This document shows, piece after piece, positions 46,771 to 56,634 of a DNA stretch of 64,000 nt. The stretch's first letter is position 1; each line of letters begins with the position of its first letter. Location: positions 62,001 through 126,000 of the forward strand of contig JAABTJ010000004.1 of the NCBI GenBank assembly GCA_011389935.1, in the 5' to 3' direction. The translations under genes were made by a program, and so were the position numbers. The notes under the pieces were generated by a model. The model saw only the letters and a list, made by a program, of their open reading frames with translations, was not told the origin of the DNA and did not search any database. Source of the DNA: Desulfobacteraceae bacterium (GTDB lineage Bacteria; Desulfobacterota; Desulfobacteria; Desulfobacterales; Desulfosalsimonadaceae).

Positions 46771-48459
46771 ATGCAGGACCTTACCGGATCACAAAAAGCC
46801 AGGGTGGCGGTGCGAAATTTCAAAACCATCGCCAATGCACTCGCATTGCGCGGTTATTTCCGCCCATCGGGAAAAATGGGGCAGGCCCTTGCGGACTGCC
46901 TGATCGCATTGAGCCCTGAAATTTACGGCAGCATGAACGACCCGCGGGTCGTCGAATTAAAAGGGCTGGAATACGTCATTGACCGGCTGCCCAGATCCAT
47001 CGAAAAAGCCACCCGTTTGATTCTCACTGAAGAAGAGCAGTTTTCCGCCCCGAGTTTCGAAGAAATCTTTGCATTGAAACGCCGGAGAAGCTGTTACCGG
47101 ATCAGTGAAACCGAAATATGTTTTGTCATCACCAGGGGATTGAGCGAAATCTACGATATTCTGACCCACCTTTCCTTTCTGAATATCGAGGCAAAAAAAA
47201 TCAGAAATCGCATGACCGACGAGTATGGAAATTTTACCATCGAGTGGCAGGCGCTTGACGATGCGATGGGGAAACTCGATTCCATGGACGACCGGCAGCT
47301 CGATAAGGCGATCTGGAACCTGAGCCTGATTCTCGGCCGCTCCTACCAGGAAACCCGGAATACCTATGAGTATCTTGAAGGCAATAGGGTTCAGGCAAAC
47401 AGCAACTCCGGGCTGTTCGAGATTGTCTATCATCTTGGTACCCGCGTGTACCGGGAAAAACTGGCGGCGGAAAATTACCTGATCGTCTACATGACCCCGT
47501 CACTGATCAATGTTATCTCCCACCAGCGATACGGGCAGAAATGGTCCGGCGATATCAAACGGCAACTCAAAGAGCTTGGTCTGGACGGTCGCCCCCTGCA
47601 TATCATCAGCGCCAATCTTCACAGCGTGGTCAACCTTGTTTACGGCTATGCCGCATCCAAAGAATGCCGTATCGCCCCCGGAAATGCGGGTGATCCGCTT
47701 TACTCCTTTATCCTTTGCATCTGCAATCAGAAGCGGGAAATAATCGAATATGCTCTGCAGAACGGGCTTTACGAGCTTCCCGATCGATCCGGGGCCCATA
47801 TTGATTGCCAGATCATCGACACCGCCCAAATCGGCGCGGTGCCCATGCATCCGGAAGTAAAATTGGCGGCAGGGACCGGTGATGACGCGCCGGTGATCCT
47901 TGTCATGGACTATGCCTTCGGCGCGCAGGCGTTCGAGGTAATGGACTGTCTGCTCAACCCTTTTCCCGAGGATCCGGAACAGCCGACGGAGACCCCGATG
48001 AATGTCGCCTCCATATCCATCATGGGGAAAGCCGGCATACTGACCGGCAGCAAAGGGGAGATCATGCTGGCAACCGCCCATGTCATTGAGGAAACCTCCG
48101 ACAACTACATGTTCGAAAACGATCTCGACGCGGCTGATTTCGATGCGGACATGCCGATCCATGTGGGGCCCATGATCACGGTGCTGGGAACTTCCCTTCA
48201 GAACCGGGATATGCTGCTTCGTTTCCAGCATTCATGGAGAACGGTCGGTCTGGAAATGGAAGGCGGGCATTACCAGCGGGCCATAAGTGCTGCCATCATC
48301 AAGGGGCATATTCCCAGGGACGTAAAAATCCGGTATGTATATTATGCATCGGACAATCCCCTGGAGTCCGGCCAGACGCTTGCCGCCGGGGAAATGGGCC
48401 CTGAAGGGATCCGTCCAACATACATGGCCACCAAGGTGATACTGGAACGGATTTTGTAA
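46771..48459 (+). CDS. Large conserved protein with nucleosidase-like C-terminal motif
   Basis: A 562-residue soluble protein of a family I recall only as DUF6909 (not certain). It has a helical N-terminal half (to about 240) and a C-terminal alpha/beta part. Near the end, TVGLEMEGGHYQRAISAAI resembles the active-site strand of purine nucleoside phosphorylases and MTA/SAH nucleosidases, where a Met-Glu pair binds the ribose; KIRYVYYASDNPLESGQTLAAGEMG and a closing IRPTYMATKVIL follow. It is convergent with ahcY, which makes a role in nucleoside or SAH metabolism worth testing. ATG 46771 has a weak ribosome site. Confidence 0.75.
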   Translation: MQDLTGSQKARVAVRNFKTIANALALRGYFRPSGKMGQALADCLIALSPEIYGSMNDPRVVELKGLEYVIDRLPRSIEKATRLILTEEEQFSAPSFEEIFALKRRRSCYRISETEICFVITRGLSEIYDILTHLSFLNIEAKKIRNRMTDEYGNFTIEWQALDDAMGKLDSMDDRQLDKAIWNLSLILGRSYQETRNTYEYLEGNRVQANSNSGLFEIVYHLGTRVYREKLAAENYLIVYMTPSLINVISHQRYGQKWSGDIKRQLKELGLDGRPLHIISANLHSVVNLVYGYAASKECRIAPGNAGDPLYSFILCICNQKREIIEYALQNGLYELPDRSGAHIDCQIIDTAQIGAVPMHPEVKLAAGTGDDAPVILVMDYAFGAQAFEVMDCLLNPFPEDPEQPTETPMNVASISIMGKAGILTGSKGEIMLATAHVIEETSDNYMFENDLDAADFDADMPIHVGPMITVLGTSLQNRDMLLRFQHSWRTVGLEMEGGHYQRAISAAIIKGHIPRDVKIRYVYYASDNPLESGQTLAAGEMGPEGIRPTYMATKVILERIL

Positions 48460-48500
48460 GATTGCATACTGTGCACAGGCGATTTCACCGGACAATCTAA

Positions 48501-48536
48501 AAAAAGCGGGGGGCTCCAGACCGGGCCCCCCGCTTT
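48501..48536. terminator. Shared terminator of two convergent genes
   Basis: AAAGCGGGGGGC pairs with GCCCCCCGCTTT around a short loop. Poly-A lies on the left, so it should work for ahcY (minus) and, less well, for the plus gene. Confidence 0.88.
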
Positions 48537-48579
48537 GGTTGTCTCTGCCGCCTTTTTTCAAAGGCGGGCGGAATGGATA

Positions 48580-50070
<1,491 letters not shown>

Positions 50071-50078
50071 TTAAATCA

Positions 50079-50152
50079 ATGTATCAACATTTTCATATCA
50101 AGTTATGTTGATATTGTAATTTCCATTATAGCGACTTTTTCCCCGATGTCAA
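50079..50152 (-). promoter_or_regulatory. Consensus promoter and dyad operator of ahcY
   Basis: On the minus strand TTGACA (50147-50152) and TATAAT (50125-50130) are 16 bases apart, both full consensus. Just after the expected start, TATCAACAT at 50105-50113 pairs with ATGTTGATA at 50082-50090, with a nested pair ATATCAA/TTGATAT. This looks like a repressor site; a SAH-responsive SahR-like regulator would suit ahcY. I did not see an SAH riboswitch. Confidence 0.72.
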
Positions 50153-50202
50153 GAATTAATTTTTACAGCACGGGCGAAGGGTACAGCGCCCCGGCTACCC
50201 GG

Positions 50203-51003
50203 CTACGCAATTGATATTCTTTTTTCGGGCAGGGCCAGCGCTTTTTCTCTAAGCGCATCGAGTACGGCCGGGCCTTCTGCTGCCGGTTCTGTTTTTCCGG
50301 ACACGAGATCCCGGTATGTCGCTGATTTTCTGCTTTCAGCAGGGGAAAGCGTCACGACATAGCGGAGCAGGCGGTTGTCGGAAAACAGGAATATGTAGAC
50401 GGGGCCGTAGCTCTCGCCATGTTTTGTTTCTGTTTTGCGCACATAGACCGCCATGCCACCGGAAAGGGGTCCGGAAGGGGATGAAAGCCCTAAGATTTCA
50501 CCAAAAATGTCCAGAATTTCAATCATATTTTCTGTTTCTTCGTGCGCCAATGCGTCCAAGCCCTCGCGGTAAATCTCTTCAATGTCGGCTTCCGTAAAGG
50601 AAAGGTCGAGGTCTTCCAGAATCTCGCGCCGGATGGCCCGGACCGTTTCGCTTTTGGCGGAGACCACCACGTCCTGGTCGTTTAGAATTTTACGGATGTT
50701 TCTGAATTTTACCATTTCCGCCAGGATGGGGTTTTTCCGCATCGCCACATCGTCCGCATCCGTGTCGTATACCTTGAGCTCGTTGTCCAAAAGCACGATG
50801 CGGCCTTTTTCCTTTGAAAAATCCCTGGCATACATCTCGAGCCCCCGGCGTTCAAGGGGCTCATATCCGGCCATTTCCAAAAGGGCGCGCATATGGGTCT
50901 TGTCGATTTTGTATCCGCTGCTGCCGGCCCCGATCGATGCGATCACCTTTTCCGCCAGTTCCTCGACCGTGACTTTTTGCTGGAGGTTTTCTTTAAATGA
51001 CAT
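50203..51003 (-). CDS. Conserved hypothetical protein
   Basis: A 266-residue soluble protein, mainly charged. The middle (KILNDQDVVVSAKSETVRAIRREILEDLDLSFTEADIEEIYREGLDALAHEETENMIEILDIFGEILGL) is helical. No cysteine cluster, membrane segment or catalytic motif is seen, and I recognise no family. It starts 111 bases from the divergent radical-SAM gene. The gap to ahcY on the same strand contains the ahcY promoter, so the two are separately transcribed. Confidence 0.65.
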   Translation of the reverse strand: MSFKENLQQKVTVEELAEKVIASIGAGSSGYKIDKTHMRALLEMAGYEPLERRGLEMYARDFSKEKGRIVLLDNELKVYDTDADDVAMRKNPILAEMVKFRNIRKILNDQDVVVSAKSETVRAIRREILEDLDLSFTEADIEEIYREGLDALAHEETENMIEILDIFGEILGLSSPSGPLSGGMAVYVRKTETKHGESYGPVYIFLFSDNRLLRYVVTLSPAESRKSATYRDLVSGKTEPAAEGPAVLDALREKALALPEKRISIA

Positions 51004-51114
51004 TTTGCACCTTCTCTGCTACAAGACGTTGTTGGCGGCTGCCGTTTTACGGCTGCCCTATTTGCAGGAAAAGCGGGTTTTACGTTTTTACCGGTATCTT
51101 TTACCATAATAATC

Positions 51115-52686
51115 ATGGCTGGGAAAAAATCCATCATACTGATTCATCCGCCGGCCTGCGTCGCGGCAGGGGCCCCGGCCGGGGTAGCTCGGCTGGCCGG
51201 TTTTCTGCGCGCGGCAGGCGCCTCCTGCCGTGTTATCGACCTGAATATTGAAGCAATAATACACCTGGCAGACCGAAAGCTTTCCGCAAGCGATACCTGG
51301 ACCCGACGGGCAGTGGCCCATGCGGATAAAAATCTGGCGGCGCTTCGCTCTCCCCGGTTGTATGCGGATGTCGACCGCTACAAGCGCGCGGTGACGGATA
51401 TCAACCGGATACTTCACATGGCCGGGCGGGAGAAGGGGGTGCATCTTTCCCTTTCCAACTACGGGGAAGACCGTCGCCTGCCGGTTCGAAGCCGCGACCT
51501 GGCAGCCGCGGCCAACGATTTTGAAGATAACCTCTTTTACCCGTTTTTTGAAAAAAGGCTGGCGGATGCTTTTGCCCCGCGTATGCCTGATATCGTCGGA
51601 ATTTCCGTCAATTTCATGAGCCAGGCCATTTGTGCATCGGCCATTGCCGGATGTATCCGGCGGCGATTCCCCACGGTCCGGATCGTTTTCGGCGGCTCCC
51701 TGGTAACGTCATGGATGAGGATCCCGGGGTTTTCAAATCCCCTCCAAGGGATCGTAAATGACATGGTACCCGGTCCGGGGGAGCTGCCGCTGGGTGCCAT
51801 GTGCGGCGCGCTTCCCCGCTCTCCCAAGCCGGAGGACGCAGAAACTGGATTTCCCTATGATTTCGCATCCCTTGATCCGGATCGATACCTTTCCCCGCTT
51901 CGCGTCCTGTCCGTATCCGCATCCCGGGGGTGTTACTGGCGCAGATGCGCTTTCTGCCCGGAAAGTGCGGAGCAGAACCCCTACCGGCCGTATCTGCCCG
52001 AAACGGTGGCCGGAAGCCTTAATGGAACGGCATTTCATGAACCCGGGGGCGCCTTGGTCCATTTTTCGGACAATGCCCTTTCGCCGCGGTTTATGAAATA
52101 CTTGACCGACAATCCCCCGGGGCTCCCCTGGTACGGTTTTGCCCGGATAACCAGCCATCTTTCCGATACCGGGTTTGTCGAAGGGCTTGCGGCATCCGGC
52201 TGCGTCATGCTTCAGCTCGGCATTGAATCCGGCGATCAAAAGGTCCTTGACGCCATGGGAAAAGGAACAACCCTTGCCGCCATGTCAAGGGCGCTTGCTA
52301 CCGTGAAGGCCGCCGGGATATCCGTATACGGCTATCTCCTTTTCGGCACTCCGCCTGAAAACGAGAAAAGCGCGATGAAAACGAAAGCGTTTATCCTTGC
52401 ACACGCCGGTCATATCGATTTCTTAAACCTGGCCGTATTCAACCTGCCGGCGCAGGCCGGACTGGCGAAATCCTTGGAGACGCGTCCCTTTTATCACGGG
52501 GATCTTTCCCTGTACCGGGAATTTGTCCATCCCCTTGGGTGGGACCGCCACCGCGTGCGCGCATTTTTAGAAAAATCGTTCAAAGCCGACCCGACCATTC
52601 GAAAGATTGTCAACAGCGATCCCCCGTTTTTCACGTCCAGCCATGCCCCTTTTTTCAAACTGTTTTCTTCCGATGCCGGACAATAA
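51115..52686 (+). CDS. Radical SAM protein with cobalamin-binding-type N-terminal domain
   Basis: A 523-residue protein. Residues 1-60 (IILIHPPACVAAGAPAGVARLAGFLRAAG) and the later GISVNFMSQAICASAIAGCIRRRFPTVRIVFGG fit the B12-binding fold, although the usual DxHxxG is not evident. The radical-SAM core has CYWRRCAFC, a C-x4-C-x2-C pattern rather than C-x3-C-x2-C, then LQLGIESGDQKVLDAMGKGTT. The substrate is unknown. ATG 51115 has no strong ribosome site. It is divergent from the 50203 gene. Confidence 0.8.
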   Translation: MAGKKSIILIHPPACVAAGAPAGVARLAGFLRAAGASCRVIDLNIEAIIHLADRKLSASDTWTRRAVAHADKNLAALRSPRLYADVDRYKRAVTDINRILHMAGREKGVHLSLSNYGEDRRLPVRSRDLAAAANDFEDNLFYPFFEKRLADAFAPRMPDIVGISVNFMSQAICASAIAGCIRRRFPTVRIVFGGSLVTSWMRIPGFSNPLQGIVNDMVPGPGELPLGAMCGALPRSPKPEDAETGFPYDFASLDPDRYLSPLRVLSVSASRGCYWRRCAFCPESAEQNPYRPYLPETVAGSLNGTAFHEPGGALVHFSDNALSPRFMKYLTDNPPGLPWYGFARITSHLSDTGFVEGLAASGCVMLQLGIESGDQKVLDAMGKGTTLAAMSRALATVKAAGISVYGYLLFGTPPENEKSAMKTKAFILAHAGHIDFLNLAVFNLPAQAGLAKSLETRPFYHGDLSLYREFVHPLGWDRHRVRAFLEKSFKADPTIRKIVNSDPPFFTSSHAPFFKLFSSDAGQ

Positions 52687-52843
52687 GTGCAGGAATTGGC
52701 ACAAGATGCCCATTGCCCCATATTTTTCGCTGATCTCCTCCTTGCTTTTTGGGCTGTAAAGTGCAAAAAAATACGATTGGGTGAAAAATGGTGGAGATGT
52801 ATGCTCCGCCCGCGAATCAAATTGCAAACAAGGAGAACAGGAC

Positions 52844-53338
52844 ATGGTAAAACTTGAAACCAGCATGGGGGATATTGAAATCGAACTTTTCGAAAAAGAG
52901 GCGCCGAAAACGGTCGCCAATTTTCTGGACTATGTCAATAAGGGGCATTACGATGGCACCATTTTTCACCGGGTCATCGACGGATTCATGATCCAGGGGG
53001 GCGGCATGAGCGCGGATATGACGGAGAAAGCCGTTGGCGCGCCCATTGAAAACGAGGCGGACAACGGCCTGAAAAATGACGCCTATGCCGTGGCCATGGC
53101 CCGGACGCAGGACCCGCACAGCGCCACCGCCCAGTTTTTCATCAATGTCAAGAAAAACGAATTTCTGAACCATACCGCCAAAACCCCCCAGGGCTGGGGG
53201 TATGCCGTCTTCGGCAAAGTGGCCAAGGGGCACGGGGTGGTCAACAAGATCAAGGGGGTCGCCACCGGGCGCAAGGGAATGCATGATGACGTTCCGGTAA
53301 CCCCGGTGGTGATCAACAAGGTCTCCGTGATAGAGTAG
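52844..53338 (+). CDS. ppiB: Cyclophilin-type peptidyl-prolyl isomerase
   Basis: From ATG 52844 (AAGGAG upstream) the protein has 164 residues: [24 protein letters not shown] and the Phe/His/Arg active-site set of cyclophilins. No signal peptide, so it acts in the cytoplasm. The frame opens further at 52781 but the ribosome site fixes 52844. Confidence 0.94.
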   Translation: MVKLETSMGDIEIELFEKEAPKTVANFLDYVNKGHYDGTIFHRVIDGFMIQGGGMSADMTEKAVGAPIENEADNGLKNDAYAVAMARTQDPHSATAQFFINVKKNEFLNHTAKTPQGWGYAVFGKVAKGHGVVNKIKGVATGRKGMHDDVPVTPVVINKVSVIE

Positions 53339-53438
53339 AAGCTGTTTCAAAATTGTCTTTATGTTGAGGCGGCTTCTCGTTATGCCGGGTCACCTGAATG
53401 GACGGGATGCAGGGGAAATATCTGTATAGCAGGATCTT

Positions 53439-53507
53439 ATCGGTATTGGGGTCGGGGTCGGTATCGGGGTCGAATTTCGAAGCCGACCCCGATACCGACC
53501 CCCGATA
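53439..53507. repeat. Long perfect hairpin of GGTATCGGGGTCG units
   Basis: GGGGTCGGTATCGGGGTCG (53454-53472) pairs perfectly with 53484-53502, 11-base loop. The left arm is preceded by a further degenerate unit. It may terminate ppiB transcription. In the gap 53339-53749 the rest is MITE D and a short family-3 tip at 53347-53360. Confidence 0.75.
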
Positions 53508-53552
53508 AAAATGGAACCGGTTCGTCGGTCCGCACTATTTGCAGCCAGTATT

Positions 53553-53703
53553 GACGACTTCGCAAAAAGCCCAATATCTGTGTTGCGCTCAATTTTTGAA
53601 GAATTTCACGTACGGCTAAGTACGCTCAATTCTACAAAAATTGCACGCGCCTTGATCTTGAACTTTTTTCAAAGCCGTCTGGTCACGACTTTTATGAAGC
53701 CAT
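53553..53703 (+). mobile_element. MITE copy D (151 bp), upstream of thiM
   Basis: Same element; flanks are CAGTATT at 53546-53552 and CGGTATT at 53704-53710, a 7-bp duplication with one difference. Confidence 0.85.
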
Positions 53704-53749
53704 CGGTATTGTGTAATTGCGAATACAAGGTGAAGAAGCGGATGTTTTT

Positions 53750-54559
53750 ATGAATATGAAAGCACAAACAGTGGCGCTGCTTGCGCGGGTGAGAAAAAGC
53801 GCCCCCCTTGTCCATAATATCACCAATTACGTCGTGATGAATTCTTCGGCCAACATCCTGTTGGCACTGGGCGCATCCCCGGTCATGGCCCACTCTCTGG
53901 CGGAGATCGAGGAGATGACCGGCATCGCGAGCGCATTGGTCGTGAACATCGGCACCATCGAGGAAATCTGGCTGGAGGCAATGCTTCTTGCCGGAAGGAC
54001 GGCCAACAAAAAAGGAATCCCCGTGATTCTGGATCCCGTGGGGTCGGGGGCGACAGCCTTCCGCACCGAATCTGTCCGTCGTATCCTTGATGAGTGCCGG
54101 GTTTCGGTGTTGCGCGGCAACGCTTCCGAAGTGTTTTCCCTGGCCGGATCGGGCGTGAAAACAAGGGGGGTCGATTCTTCGCTTTCCCTTGCCGATGCCC
54201 ATGTGGATGCCGCCCGTGGCATGGCAGGGGATCTGGGGTGCATTGTCGCCATATCCGGCCCGGACGATTGCATCACCGACGGCAGCAGGGTTTTTTCCGT
54301 AAAAAACGGGCACCCGCTCATGACAAGGGTCACCGGCATCGGCTGCGGCCTGTCCGCAACGGTTGCGGCTTTCTGCGCGGTTGCGGGAAAAGATCTTCTT
54401 GAAGCCACTGTCTCCGCCTTTGGTTTTTATGGCATGTGCGGGGATATGGCCGTGAAAATCGCAGACAAACCGGGAAGCTTCGAGGTCGCTTTTATCGATT
54501 GCCTCTATTCGGCAGGTGAAGGCGAAATCGCCGGGATGCTTGACATATCGGCGCAGTGA
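53750..54559 (+). CDS. thiM: Hydroxyethylthiazole kinase
   Basis: A 269-residue ribokinase-like enzyme from ATG 53750 that phosphorylates 4-methyl-5-(2-hydroxyethyl)thiazole in thiamine salvage. PLVHNITNYVVMNSSANILLALGASPVMAH is the family start, VILDPVGSGATAFRT, VLRGNASE and TRVTGIGCGLSA (with the catalytic Cys region) follow. A TTG at 53717 is open but lacks support. No thiE/thiD is near; no THI-box riboswitch was seen in the leader, which contains MITE D. Confidence 0.93.
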   Translation: MNMKAQTVALLARVRKSAPLVHNITNYVVMNSSANILLALGASPVMAHSLAEIEEMTGIASALVVNIGTIEEIWLEAMLLAGRTANKKGIPVILDPVGSGATAFRTESVRRILDECRVSVLRGNASEVFSLAGSGVKTRGVDSSLSLADAHVDAARGMAGDLGCIVAISGPDDCITDGSRVFSVKNGHPLMTRVTGIGCGLSATVAAFCAVAGKDLLEATVSAFGFYGMCGDMAVKIADKPGSFEVAFIDCLYSAGEGEIAGMLDISAQ

Positions 54560-54623
54560 CCGGTCCTTAATCGACGGTGAGAGAAAAGGAATAATACCCA
54601 AGGAAAACAAATACGGACGTCCG

Positions 54624-54863
54624 ATGACTTTTCAAGCGAAAAAAACATTTGCCATGATTGATTATAACACATGCAACCCCGATAAGTGCGACCCGGAAAA
54701 TGGCATTTGCGCTGCGGTGGATGCATGTTCCCATAAAGTTATCAAACAGATGGACGGTCCCTTTGAACAACCCATGATATTCCACCATTTGTGCCAGGGA
54801 TGCTGGGAGTGTATGGAGGCCTGCCCCTTTGATGCAATACACATAAAACGTCTTGGCAGTTAA
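54624..54863 (+). CDS. Small protein with two [4Fe-4S] sites, ABCE1-like
   Basis: A 79-residue protein from ATG 54624. Cysteines at 17, 22, 29, 35 form one set and 57, 60, 63, 67 (CQGCWECMEACPFDAI) a standard ferredoxin cluster. IDYNTCNPDKC resembles the Fe-S N-terminus of the ribosome-recycling ABCE1/RLI proteins, but the ATPase is absent. It may transfer electrons or be a redox subunit. An upstream TTG/GTG frame start (54516) lacks support. MITE E begins four bases after its stop. Confidence 0.72.
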   Translation: MTFQAKKTFAMIDYNTCNPDKCDPENGICAAVDACSHKVIKQMDGPFEQPMIFHHLCQGCWECMEACPFDAIHIKRLGS

Positions 54864-54867
54864 GCCT

Positions 54868-55018
54868 GATGGCTTCGTAAAAAGTCCAATATCTGCGTTG
54901 CGCTTCATCTTGAGAAATTTTATCACGCCAGAGGCGTGACTCAATTCCTCAAGATTCGCGTGCCTTGATCTTGAACTTTTTTCTTTGCCATCGAAAAAAC
55001 GGCTTTTTGAGAGTCCAT
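54868..55018 (+). mobile_element. MITE copy E (151 bp), diverged centre
   Basis: Ends match the other copies but the inner dyad differs: CACGCCAGAGGCGTG replaces the CACGTACGGCTAAGTACG core. Flanks TAAGCCT and CAAATCT match at 4 of 7, so the duplication is decayed. Confidence 0.8.
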
Positions 55019-55103
55019 CAAATCTCTCCCTATGTATCGTTTGAGATATTATTGATCTGAATTTGCCGTTTCGGCCCGGGCGGGAATATCTTCGGTTTTT
55101 CTG

Positions 55104-56591
55104 TCATGCCCGTCCGAATATTTTCGTCATTTCCCGCAATTTCGATGCAGAAACCGAATGGATCTGTCCTTTCTCCAGCTGCCACTGCCAGTTGCCGGAA
55201 GGGCTGCCCGGCCGGTTGATCCTCGCTTCGCTTCCCAGGCAGAGCAGGTCCTGCATGGGGATGATGCAGCGCTTTGCCCGTGACATGAACGCCGTCCGAA
55301 TCAATTCCTCGGTAAATTCCACTGCCGTCATGTGCCGGTCGAAGTAGGAGAACACTCTTTTTCTGCCGCTTTTCCCGGCTTCCCCCTCAAACCATCCCCT
55401 GGCGGTATTGGTGTCGTGGGTGCCGGTGTACACCACGCAGTTTTGGTCAATATTATGGGGTGCATTGGGGTTTGCCCCCGGATTTTCGTCAAAACCGAAA
55501 ACAAGCACCCGCATTCCCGGAATATCATATTCTCGAACAACTTCGCGCACATCCGCAGTGATGTATCCGAGATCCTCGGCAATGATCGGCGGGTACGGAA
55601 ATTGCTTGAACAGCGTGTTAAAAAATTGTCTTGCGGGCGCCTTTATCCATTTTCCGTTGACGGCGGTTTGCTGGCCGGCGGGAATTTCCCAGTATGCGAC
55701 AAGCCCCCGAAAATGATCGATGCGGAGATGGTCGAAAAGATCCAGGTTGTGCCGGATGCGGCGAATCCACCAGTCAAAGCCGGTTTTCACATGCATTTGC
55801 CACCGGTATACCGGGTGCCCCCAGTGCTGGCCGGTTGCGCTGAAATAATCCGGCGGCACACCGGATACAGCGGTGGGGCGCATGTTGCTGTCAAGCTTGA
55901 ACAGGTATGGGTGGGCCCAGGTATCCGCGCTTTCATGGGGGACATATATCGGAAGATCCCCCATGATGGATATTCCCTTTGTGTTACTCCGGTGCTTCAG
56001 GGCCTGCCATTGCTTATAAAACTGGTACTGCACAAACCGGATGAAAAAAATGGCGTCTGAAAGCTTCCGGGATGCGGTTTTCAGGGCGTCCGGTTCCCGC
56101 TTGCGGATGGGTTCCGGCCACAGATGCCACTTTGACTGTTTATAATGGTTTGTAAGGGCTGTAAACAGCGCGTAATCATCGAGCCAATGGGCATGCGTTG
56201 CGCAAAAATCGGCAAATGCGTGATCCGGCCGAAATCGTGTGAAGGCCTTTTGGAGCAGACGGTTTTTATGGTTTTCACCCGCTTTGTAATGAATGGTCCC
56301 TGTCGAGAAAAAAGGCATGTCCGTGAGATCTGCTTTTTCAAGCAAACCGTCCTCAAGCAGAAGTGCCGGGCTGATCAAAAGCGGATTGAACGCAAAGGCG
56401 GAAGGGCTGTGGTAAGGGCTGTGTCCGTTTTCCGCCAGGGTGGGGTTGATCGGCAGAACCTGCCACACCATCTGTCCGGCCTCCTGCAGGAAATCAACGA
56501 ATCGATAGGCTTCAGGGCCCATATCGCCGATGCCGTGGACAGACGGAAGGCTTTGAATCGAAAGCAAAATGCCGCTTGAACGAATTTTCAT
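55104..56591 (-). CDS. malQ: 4-alpha-glucanotransferase (amylomaltase)
   Basis: A 495-residue GH77 enzyme that moves glucan segments between maltodextrins. SSGILLSIQSLPSVHGIGDMG, GDLPIYV, the nucleophile region LRIDHFRG, acid/base EDLG and GTHDTNT are all present. It follows glgX by 43 bases on the same strand; the two together process glycogen branches and maltodextrins. Ribosome site weak. Confidence 0.93.
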   Translation of the reverse strand: MKIRSSGILLSIQSLPSVHGIGDMGPEAYRFVDFLQEAGQMVWQVLPINPTLAENGHSPYHSPSAFAFNPLLISPALLLEDGLLEKADLTDMPFFSTGTIHYKAGENHKNRLLQKAFTRFRPDHAFADFCATHAHWLDDYALFTALTNHYKQSKWHLWPEPIRKREPDALKTASRKLSDAIFFIRFVQYQFYKQWQALKHRSNTKGISIMGDLPIYVPHESADTWAHPYLFKLDSNMRPTAVSGVPPDYFSATGQHWGHPVYRWQMHVKTGFDWWIRRIRHNLDLFDHLRIDHFRGLVAYWEIPAGQQTAVNGKWIKAPARQFFNTLFKQFPYPPIIAEDLGYITADVREVVREYDIPGMRVLVFGFDENPGANPNAPHNIDQNCVVYTGTHDTNTARGWFEGEAGKSGRKRVFSYFDRHMTAVEFTEELIRTAFMSRAKRCIIPMQDLLCLGSEARINRPGSPSGNWQWQLEKGQIHSVSASKLREMTKIFGRA

Positions 56592-56634
56592 GGTCGGTTA
56601 GGGTCCCATCTAAGCGGTTTTTCCCTTCGCTGCT

